Shown here in pieces: positions 5,472 through 11,206 of a DNA stretch of 11,206 nucleotides (the first letter of the stretch is position 1; every line of letters starts with the position of its first letter). Origin of the DNA: Firmicutes bacterium UBA2116 (lineage in GTDB: Bacteria; Bacillota; Clostridia; Tissierellales; Sedimentibacteraceae). A model generated the notes under the pieces. It saw nothing but the letters and a program-made list of their open reading frames with translations, ran no database searches and was not told where the DNA came from. The stretch covers positions 114,609-125,814 of the forward strand of contig DCYG01000008.1 in assembly GCA_002331025.1 (NCBI GenBank), read 5' to 3'. The position numbers were made by a program, and so were the translations under genes.

Positions 5472-5873
5472 TTAGATATTTTTTTAAGGTTATGTAAATT
5501 TTTTATTATTATTCAAATAATTTAATGTCGAGCGAAACTGATTATTACATAAATTAAGATTAATTTATAATTATTATAGGTTTTTAAACGGATTTATATA
5601 TATTCTACTGGCGTAATTACACCGAAATATCCATTCAATCTGTGTAAATATCCATGTATGAATTGAATAAAATAGTAGGATTCATATTTAATAAACAGAT
5701 AGAAATAGTAAACCTATCTGCAAGAAAGTTACCAGTTAAGAACTAATTTTCCATTGTTGATGATGCTAGTATATAGGTATTCATTGTGATTATATTAATA
5801 AGTACGGATATAGAGCATTCTTGTAATGAAAAGGTACTGAAAGAAATGGAAAAAAGATTTTTAGGAGGCTAAG
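5472..5873. other. 402-base AT-rich gap between the two vanZ-like genes
   Basis: I find no complete gene. An open stretch ending at TAA 5871-5873 reads DIEHSCNEKVLKEMEKRFLGG at its end and looks protein-like, but it has no credible start and its last codons are the AGGAGG site of the next gene. A short hairpin, cagatag/ctatctg, lies near 5696-5721. The gap probably holds the promoter of the second vanZ-like gene, but no convincing -35/-10 pair was seen. Confidence 0.4.
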
Positions 5874-6368
5874 GTGAAAAAAACAATAAAAATTATTATA
5901 GAGATAAGTTTTATATTTTATTTGTTTGCATTAATATTTATTTTATTTTTGAAACCGAGAGGATATATAGATGATATGCCATTTATAGAATATGCAAGGC
6001 ATTCCATAAATATTTTTCCGTTTAAAACTATAAGTACATATGTCAAAGCACTTTTTAATGGAAATATGAATATGGATATACCCCTAAAAAATCTTGGCGG
6101 TAATCTTATTTTATTTTTACCAATGGGGATTTATTTACCACTTTTAACAAAAAAGAAGAATTCCCTAAAGTCATATTCTATTTTCATGATTAGTCTTCTG
6201 TTTAGCGTCGAAATAATTCAATTGATTACAAGAAGAGGAAGTTTTGATATAGATGATTTTATTCTTAATATGTTAGGGGCTTTTATTGGATTTATAATTT
6301 GGAAAACAAAACCTGTTCAGAAACTACTAAATGAGAAGTTGAAAGATCTTTCCAACCACGATGAATAA
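5874..6368 (+). CDS. VanZ family membrane protein
   Basis: The 164-aa product shows the full VanZ signature: NIFPFKTI (~47-54), NLGGNLILFLPMGIYLP (~73-89), VEIIQLITRRGSFDIDDF (~111-128) and ILNMLGAFIGFIIW (~129-142). Four hydrophobic segments are evident, as is normal for the family, and the length is typical. VanZ-like proteins lie in the cytoplasmic membrane and are linked to teicoplanin or lipoglycopeptide tolerance. The GTG start at 5874 is backed by AGGAGG (5863-5868) 5 nt upstream. It is a paralog of the upstream gene but retains the conserved acidic and glycine residues. It overlaps the next small ORF by 8 bases. A role in self-protection against a product of this cassette is inference. 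Confidence 0.92.
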   Translation: MKKTIKIIIEISFIFYLFALIFILFLKPRGYIDDMPFIEYARHSINIFPFKTISTYVKALFNGNMNMDIPLKNLGGNLILFLPMGIYLPLLTKKKNSLKSYSIFMISLLFSVEIIQLITRRGSFDIDDFILNMLGAFIGFIIWKTKPVQKLLNEKLKDLSNHDE

Positions 6369-6573
6369 CACAGTAACTAATACATATTCAATAGGTGATA
6401 TATATCATGTTATGGCTTCAGATGGTATGCAGGTTATCCTTATAAGTGATATCCTCAGTTTAAGTAGCGATTCCGAGCATTTTGAAAATTTATATTTTGC
6501 ACAGAATTATACAGTAGTAAAGAACAACATTATAAACGATTTGAAATCAAAATATGTAGTATCATACTATTAA
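6361..6573 (+). CDS. Small hypothetical protein overlapping vanZ-like gene
   Basis: The 70-codon ORF starts at an ATG 8 bases inside the end of the upstream vanZ-like gene, so translational coupling is likely; no independent ribosome binding site is visible. The product (MNNTVTNTYSIGDIYHVMAS...) is soluble, has no signal peptide, transmembrane segment or cysteine, and is not recognised. The alternating pattern GMQVILISDILSL and NYTVVKNNIIND suggests a small alpha/beta fold. It could be a partner of the membrane proteins beside it, or a chance ORF. Confidence 0.5.
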   Translation: MNNTVTNTYSIGDIYHVMASDGMQVILISDILSLSSDSEHFENLYFAQNYTVVKNNIINDLKSKYVVSYY

Positions 6574-6638
6574 TTTGCTTGTATTATCAATAAATATAAA
6601 TAAGCTGTTTTCATTACTTTATTTAAGGAGACATTTAT

Positions 6639-7019
6639 ATGAAAATTTATCATAAATTATATTTCTTATCACTTATATTGATAGTTCTATTTCTGTTTAT
6701 TTTCTTATTAACAGCGGAGGGGAATTATATTAAATATGATGATGGTCTAAATGTAAATTTTAAAAGTCATATTTTAAATTTAATATTTTCAATTCTTCTA
6801 ATATTTAACTTATTTTTAACTACAATGTGTATTTTGAGATTTGGAATTAATTCTTTTAATTATAAGAAAAATAACTTTTTTATAATTTTCTTAGATATAT
6901 TGCCAGCACTTTTACTACTTGGTATTTCTTCATTTAGGTTAGGTAACCTAAGTAATTTTATAACGGCACCATTTCAGATTTTTCTGCAAGAAATTACTTA
7001 TTTACTAGGACTTATTTGA
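6639..7019 (+). CDS. Small integral membrane protein
   Basis: The 126-aa protein is mostly hydrophobic, with likely membrane helices at ~7-26 (FLSLILIVLFLFIFLLTAEG), ~46-66, ~80-98 and possibly ~108-124. Charged residues are few and lie in the loops. AAGGAG (6625-6630) is 8 nt before ATG 6639. The stop is 35 bases before the exported-protein gene at 7055, so the two are probably co-transcribed. No family motif was recognised. Small multi-helix membrane proteins beside exported toxins or bacteriocins are often immunity proteins; that role here is only inferred from position. Confidence 0.75.
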   Translation: MKIYHKLYFLSLILIVLFLFIFLLTAEGNYIKYDDGLNVNFKSHILNLIFSILLIFNLFLTTMCILRFGINSFNYKKNNFFIIFLDILPALLLLGISSFRLGNLSNFITAPFQIFLQEITYLLGLI

Positions 7020-7054
7020 TGAAAATATAAAAAAATAAAAGGGGGATGAAGTAA

Positions 7055-7894
7055 ATGAGAAACAAATTAAGAAAAACAATGCTTTTAGCATTGGCAATGG
7101 TTACTCTAATGAGTAATAGTCTAGTTTACGCAACAAGCAAAGATACCAATAAGGTGGATCAGGAATTCAAAAATCCAATTATTATTAGGGATATGCAGGA
7201 CTTAGAAGAAATGCGTGCTAGAGATCTTAAAGAGTATAACGATAAAATGAATAGTATTCCTGCTAAATTAAAGAATGATTTCAATAATTTTGAAGAAATG
7301 ATGAAGCTTAGCAGAAGTAATAACTTTGATTTTCAAAATGAAAAAGAAGTTGAATTATATGTAGATCAATTTATCTTGGCATATCCGGATTATGCAGCCA
7401 TGGATAGAGAAGAATTAACGTCCAATATTGAACTACTTAGAGCAAATATTGTTGTGACTGCTGTTAGAGCATTTTTTAGTTCAAATGGATATGATTTAGC
7501 CTTAGATCTCTTTAATCATTCCTTAACGGAGAATCCAGCTCCAGCAACTTTAGAATTAACAGGTAATTATGGTGGAATGTATAGTCATATCAGAACATTA
7601 TTAAGGGATGATGGATTTGTAAGTGATATGGTTAGATTTGCAAGAGAGGGAAGCAATTATAAAACTCTTTCTGACTCTAGTAGACCTTTTGAAAATGGTG
7701 ATTTGTATTGGGCTATACATGGTTTTACATGGAAAAGAACTAGAACTAATTATGATAGAGCTTACTTTAATATAATTGATGTCTATGACTTTAATAAGTG
7801 GAAGGATATTCCTGGTATAGTAGCTGGATTAGCAGGTACAAATGATTTTGATATAGAGATTTCTGGTCTGGTAGAAGGTGGAACATTAAAATAG
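7055..7894 (+). CDS. Exported protein with C-terminal DxYDF motif, unknown function
   Basis: The 279-aa product starts with a strong signal peptide (RNKLRKTMLLALAMVTLMSN, cleavage likely after VYA, residue 26). Residues ~45-100 are charged and helical, perhaps coiled coil (QDLEEMRARDLKEYNDKMN). The C-terminal part (~130-279) is globular. It contains GDLYWAIHGFTWKR (~215-228) and IIDVYDFNKW (240-249). D-x-Y-D-F is also a signature of colicin-M-type lipid II hydrolases, but the His-Arg that normally follows is absent, and the strand order Y-W-A-I-H-G...D-x-Y-D-F occurs in other secreted families. GGGGGA (7041-7046) lies 8 nt before ATG 7055. It is the last gene before a strong terminator. An antibacterial or toxin role is a hypothesis from motif and context. 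Confidence 0.8.
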   Translation: MRNKLRKTMLLALAMVTLMSNSLVYATSKDTNKVDQEFKNPIIIRDMQDLEEMRARDLKEYNDKMNSIPAKLKNDFNNFEEMMKLSRSNNFDFQNEKEVELYVDQFILAYPDYAAMDREELTSNIELLRANIVVTAVRAFFSSNGYDLALDLFNHSLTENPAPATLELTGNYGGMYSHIRTLLRDDGFVSDMVRFAREGSNYKTLSDSSRPFENGDLYWAIHGFTWKRTRTNYDRAYFNIIDVYDFNKWKDIPGIVAGLAGTNDFDIEISGLVEGGTLK

Positions 7895-8039
7895 GCAAGT
7901 CTACAATTTATATTTAAGAATATCATATCATGATTATTATTAGTATTGAGTTCTTGATATTAAAAGAAAAAGGTAATTAATAGGGTATAAATAATCTTGG
8001 TAATTTGCTTAATATAAAATTAAATATAGAAACCTAAGA

Positions 8040-8088
8040 AGGCGAAGTCTTCGATCAACTTATGATCGATAGATTTCGCCTCTTTTTT
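8040..8088 (+). terminator. Strong rho-independent terminator
   Basis: Arms 8040-8057 and 8063-8081 pair over about 18 positions with one mismatch and one bulged A, around the 5-nt loop actta. A run of six T follows (8083-8088). It closes the 4282-7894 gene set and lies 37 bases before the mobile-element operon. It also shows that the in-frame ATG at 8062, inside the loop, is not the start of the next gene. Confidence 0.88.
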
Positions 8089-8124
8089 ATTTCAAAAACT
8101 AATAGAAAGAAAGGACTGAGAACA

Positions 8125-8814
8125 ATGTCAAGATATTTTATGTATGGTACATCACTGGGAGGGATAGAACAGCTGATGATGCTGGCACCTAATTTTCCTC
8201 AAAGAAGAAGTGGAATAGTTATTAATAATCATTTTAATTGTAAGGGAGGTATTAAGGTTTGTGATGGTTGTGTAGCAAAGATTAAAAGCAGAGGTAACCC
8301 TAATGATTGTTTTTGTTTCAAAGAAAAACTAGAGGCAGATGAAATTGAATATACAGCTCTGATAAAAGATTGCTTTGGAAGAATAAAAAATTATGCTCTG
8401 AAAGACAGATTAAAATTACTTAGTGGCAAATTTACTGGGGAGTTATTTCTAAATCATATCCATAAGGAAAGGTTTTATCGTGTACACCATGAGCAAGACA
8501 TTGAAGTATGGGAGAGATCATTGAGCTACCTTGCAGTGATGTTTCTCCTAACTGCTGATGAAGTATTATGGAATATTTCAGAAAATGCAGTTTGCCTAAA
8601 TGGATTTGATTTTTCAAATATACATCTTAGACAAATCAGTACAGAAGGTTATGCCCTATACCAGACAGCAAAAACTATATGGACAGGAAAAGAATATATA
8701 AGAATCAGTGAGATAGCAGATAAAGAACTTATCGATGATACTGCATTTAAGATTATAATCAACGCATCATTAATTGCAAAGTATGGTGCAGATGTATTTT
8801 CAATTAAAAAATAG
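8125..8814 (+). CDS. Cys-rich conserved hypothetical protein of conjugative elements
   Basis: The 229-aa protein begins MSRYFMYGTSLGGIEQLMML. Cysteines at 39, 46, 49, 62 and 64 (HFNC...CDGC...CFC) form a compact cluster that could bind zinc. The second half is helical (MFLLTADEVLW, ISTEGYALYQTAKTI, DTAFKIIINASLIAKYG). I recall similar proteins next to ArdA genes in Firmicute integrative elements, without a known role. I chose ATG 8125, 9 nt after AAAGGA (8110-8115); a longer frame to 8062 would begin inside the terminator loop. The stop is 14 bases before the ArdA-like gene, so they form an operon. Confidence 0.8.
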   Translation: MSRYFMYGTSLGGIEQLMMLAPNFPQRRSGIVINNHFNCKGGIKVCDGCVAKIKSRGNPNDCFCFKEKLEADEIEYTALIKDCFGRIKNYALKDRLKLLSGKFTGELFLNHIHKERFYRVHHEQDIEVWERSLSYLAVMFLLTADEVLWNISENAVCLNGFDFSNIHLRQISTEGYALYQTAKTIWTGKEYIRISEIADKELIDDTAFKIIINASLIAKYGADVFSIKK

Positions 8815-8828
8815 GATGGAGGAGAGAT

Positions 8829-10499
8829 ATGCTAATTAGATTAAAAAGAATCGACAGAAAAGAAGATGAGTCAATTATGTTTAATTTCCCTTATGATGAA
8901 AGTGAAATATCCAATGTATATAATCAGCTGGAGCTTGAAACTTCAATTACTCCTAACTGTTATATTGAAGAAGTAGTTTATGATCCCGATATGAATGAAA
9001 TTCTAAAAGGTAAAGAGGGCAATATTGATGAGTTAAATTTCTTATTTAAGAGGATGGACAGTTTCGATACAAAGGAAAGAAAAGTGTTTTTTGCTTCTGC
9101 CTTTGCAGATAACCCTAAAACAATAGCAGAATTAATCAATCTAAGTTTTAATACTCATTGCTATAGCCTTGTAAGTGACTTTAATAATCTAGAAACTGTA
9201 GGAAAGGATTTATACCTATCAGAAAAGCAAGCAGTAGCAACTAGAGAATTAGAAGAACTAGATGGTGGGTCCTTTGCTATGGAGGTAATAAAAAATAATT
9301 CTAATTCTTCAATTACTCCATATGGTGTCTTATATAAAAACAGCAATGAGCCAGAACAAATATATAATGGCAAGCAGTTTCCCCCATACCATTGGAAAGA
9401 AACTGTAGCGACAATACAGCTGTCCGTAGAAGGTGCGAATGAATTTATCTATCTTCCTTGTTCTGATGTTGAAATTGAAAAGGCACTGATGAGATTAGAA
9501 ACACCTTACTTACATGATTGTGAAGTTACAATTGATAGCCATAACTTCCCTGAAAAAATATTAGAAATTATTTCTGATGATACAGCACCATTAATTAAGA
9601 CAGACAATTTAAATAATTTAGCAAAATACTATAAGGAAATAGGCAACCGTGATATAGAATACTTTGAAAAACTTATGGACTATGTTAAACCTAGAACTAT
9701 TGATGAAATCTTTGAACTAGCAGATTCCATGTATGAATTTGAACTCTTTGATGGCATTAAAGACATTGAAAGCTATGGAAGATATACGATTTGTGACTCA
9801 GGACATTTTGAATACGATTCAAATTTAGAGGAATACATTGACTTTAAAAGATATGGACAGGAGAAAATGGCACAGGAATTTGGAGCTTTCTCAGAGAAAG
9901 GATATATCACTTACCATGGATATAATCAAAAGCTTGCCAATTTATTATTTGAAAGTCTTGGAATGGTATTTCCTGAACAAGAAGAATTAAAAACCTTAAA
10001 ACTGTATATGCCTCTTAGGATAACAACGTATGATATAGAAAATGAATATGGTTATAAAGAATATGCAAATGAACCACAGGAAATTTCAAATGCTGAAGTA
10101 GTTGAATATCTAGATGTAATCCTGAAGGCAATAGAAGAAAACAATCTTCCTGAAGAAGATCAAAGAGGTCTGATGAGATATTATGATGACCATGACAGTG
10201 TAAATGCAAAAGTATCCAAGTATGTGTTTTCCGTTGAACTCGTAGAAGGAGAACTAATGGGGGTGGCTATTCTTACTTTAAATGATGAATTGACTCCAAA
10301 AGAGCTTGAAAAGATCAAAGATAATATAACTGGACAGGCATCAGATGGCTGGTCAGAGGGTTTTGAGCAGAGAGAAATTAGTACTGATATGGGAGATATT
10401 TATGTTAGCTTTTGGAACAGCGATAACTGGTTTATTAAAACAACTGAAGAAATGGGTATAGAAGAAAATCAAAAAATGGGAGGTATGAAATTTGAATAA
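8829..10499 (+). CDS. ArdA-like antirestriction protein with C-terminal DUF6329-like domain
   Basis: The 556-aa protein matches the long ArdA-type proteins of Clostridia conjugative elements. Residues ~1-240 hold the ArdA-like part, with IDELNFLFKRMDSFDTKER (~66-84), IAELINLSFNTHCYSLVSDF (~99-118) and SITPYGVLYKN (~161-171). Residues ~310-365 carry ESYGRYTICDSGHFEYDSNL followed by EEYIDFKRYGQ. Residues ~393-540 (MPLRITTYD, YYDDHDSVNAKVSKYVFSVE, DGWSEGFEQREIS, YVSFWNSDNWFI) fit DUF6329 from memory. ArdA proteins mimic DNA and block type I restriction enzymes, helping incoming DNA survive; the acidic composition here agrees. GGAGGAG lies just before ATG 8829. The end of the gene carries the ribosome binding site of the next one and overlaps it by 8 bases. 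Antirestriction activity itself is inferred. Confidence 0.85.
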   Translation: MLIRLKRIDRKEDESIMFNFPYDESEISNVYNQLELETSITPNCYIEEVVYDPDMNEILKGKEGNIDELNFLFKRMDSFDTKERKVFFASAFADNPKTIAELINLSFNTHCYSLVSDFNNLETVGKDLYLSEKQAVATRELEELDGGSFAMEVIKNNSNSSITPYGVLYKNSNEPEQIYNGKQFPPYHWKETVATIQLSVEGANEFIYLPCSDVEIEKALMRLETPYLHDCEVTIDSHNFPEKILEIISDDTAPLIKTDNLNNLAKYYKEIGNRDIEYFEKLMDYVKPRTIDEIFELADSMYEFELFDGIKDIESYGRYTICDSGHFEYDSNLEEYIDFKRYGQEKMAQEFGAFSEKGYITYHGYNQKLANLLFESLGMVFPEQEELKTLKLYMPLRITTYDIENEYGYKEYANEPQEISNAEVVEYLDVILKAIEENNLPEEDQRGLMRYYDDHDSVNAKVSKYVFSVELVEGELMGVAILTLNDELTPKELEKIKDNITGQASDGWSEGFEQREISTDMGDIYVSFWNSDNWFIKTTEEMGIEENQKMGGMKFE

Positions 10500-10788
10500 T
10501 AGAAATCAAGTAGAAAGAATTAAGAACGGCTATCCTATAGGTACACGAATTGAATTAATTCAGGCAATGGATGATGTGCAAGCTGTTGAAAAAGGTACAA
10601 AGGGAACAGTAATAGGGGTAGATGACATTGGAACCATACACATGAAATGGGATAATGGCAGAGGTCTTGGTCTTATTCCTGGAGAAGATAATTTTAAAGT
10701 GTTATCTCGTCCACAGGAAGAAGAAATAAAAGAGTCAGATGAGCCTTCAAAAGATCAATCACAAGGCATGGGAGGAATGAGTTTATGA
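10492..10788 (+). CDS. DUF4314 domain protein
   Basis: The 98-aa protein fits DUF4314: VERIKNGYPIGTRIELIQAM, then DDVQAVEKGTKGTVIGVDDIGTIHMKWDNGRGLGLIPGED, over residues ~7-70. That is a small SH3-like beta-barrel common in Firmicute conjugative elements; its function is unknown. The tail (~74-98) is acidic and ends GMGGMSL. The start is TTG at 10492, supported by GGGAGG (10478-10483) 8 nt upstream within the ArdA-like gene. It overlaps that gene by 8 bases and the next by 4 (ATGA), so translation is coupled along the operon. Confidence 0.9.
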   Translation: MNNRNQVERIKNGYPIGTRIELIQAMDDVQAVEKGTKGTVIGVDDIGTIHMKWDNGRGLGLIPGEDNFKVLSRPQEEEIKESDEPSKDQSQGMGGMSL

Positions 10789-11206
10789 AAAACTTAGAAT
10801 ATATATGGAAAGATATTGAAGGAACAGAGAAAGAAAATGAATATCTAAAAAAGAGATTTGCTGAAATGTCAGTCAAAGAAAAATATATTCTAGAGGGTGC
10901 TGTTCAGATTGTGGAAGTCAATAATGCATCGGATTTGATTAATCTAACAGAGCAACTAAGTAATTTTGATTTTCATTACAAAGCTACTGATAATGAATCT
11001 CTTGGAGAATATATAGCAAGACATAAGGAATGTGCATCTGATGATATACTTCCCTTTATTAAAACCAAGCAGCTTGGTAGTGAATACCATGAAGATTTCA
11101 ATGGGATATTTACGGATAAAGGCTATATATATCAAAGAAATAGTCTCAAACAAATCTATGATGGCACAAATTTAGATGAGATGACAGGGGATGATTGGAC
11201 TGTAAA
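10785..11206 (+). CDS. ArdA-like protein, partial (runs off the window)
   Basis: An ATGA overlap with the DUF4314 gene starts this frame, which stays open for 140 codons to the window end. GGGAGGA inside the upstream gene (10770-10776) serves as ribosome binding site. Residues ~28-80 (MSVKEKYILEGAVQIVEVNN, then ASDLINLTEQLSNFDFHYKA) align by eye with FDTKERKVFFASAFADNPKT and AELINLSFNTHCYSLVSDF of the 556-aa ArdA-like protein. YQRNSLKQIYDGTN likewise matches YKNSNEPEQIYNGKQ. It therefore looks like a second, diverged ArdA-type protein of the same operon. The C-terminal part is outside the window. Confidence 0.75.
   Translation, partial: MKNLEYIWKDIEGTEKENEYLKKRFAEMSVKEKYILEGAVQIVEVNNASDLINLTEQLSNFDFHYKATDNESLGEYIARHKECASDDILPFIKTKQLGSEYHEDFNGIFTDKGYIYQRNSLKQIYDGTNLDEMTGDDWTV

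Noticed and set aside
8062..8124. Upstream extension of the Cys-rich gene to ATG 8062
   Set aside because: The extra 21 codons fall in the loop, 3' arm and T-run of a strong terminator; ATG 8125 has its own ribosome binding site.
9161..10209. Minus-strand ORFs within the ArdA-like gene
   Set aside because: They are shadows of a long, well-supported coding sequence.
10694..11153. Minus-strand ORFs near the right end
   Set aside because: They are antisense to the DUF4314 gene and the partial ArdA-like gene, both in a coupled plus-strand operon.
1..11206. CRISPR array, tRNA/rRNA genes, integrase, attachment sites or replication origin
   Set aside because: No regularly spaced repeats, tRNA-like folds, recombinase motifs or iterons were seen, so the ends of the putative conjugative element cannot be placed.

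Overview
The window comes from a low-GC Gram-positive bacterium, most likely a Clostridia- or Tissierellia-type anaerobe. This rests on AT-rich coding, strong AGGAGG-type ribosome binding sites, frequent GTG and TTG starts, an IS256-family element, VanZ-like proteins, a TcdR/UviA-like sigma factor, and an ArdA/DUF4314 block typical of Firmicute integrative conjugative elements. It is accessory DNA: no housekeeping gene, tRNA or rRNA was recognised.

Layout. (1) 25-897, minus strand: an RlpA-like double-psi beta-barrel protein with no signal peptide. (2) 904-1780: a gene-poor stretch with two strong stem-loop terminators, a promoter candidate, and a structured leader with a five-codon ORF and a hairpin at the ribosome binding site. 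(3) 1781-3895: a TcdR/BotR/UviA-like sigma factor gene split by a complete IS256-family element (2126-3682). The IS has 24-25 bp imperfect terminal inverted repeats and a 9-bp target duplication (tccgcaact). Removing the IS and one copy of the repeat restores an intact 182-codon reading frame. (4) 4077-7894, all plus strand: a frameshifted small secreted peptide gene, a 179-aa exported protein, two VanZ-like membrane proteins, a 70-aa hypothetical protein, a 126-aa membrane protein and a 279-aa exported protein. (5) 8040-8088: a strong terminator. (6) 8125-11206: a tight operon from a conjugative element, encoding a Cys-rich conserved hypothetical protein, a 556-aa ArdA-like/DUF6329-like protein, a DUF4314 protein and a further, truncated ArdA-like gene.

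How they may work together. TcdR-class sigma factors in clostridia switch on neighbouring toxin or bacteriocin genes. Here such a gene sits just upstream of exported proteins and VanZ-like membrane proteins, which would suit a toxin- or bacteriocin-like cassette with its immunity or envelope functions. That is inference: none of the exported proteins was recognised. In this strain the regulator is disrupted by the IS and the first peptide gene carries two apparent one-base deletions, so the cassette may be silent or decaying. The ArdA/DUF4314 operon belongs to a mobile element and is set off from the cassette by the terminator.
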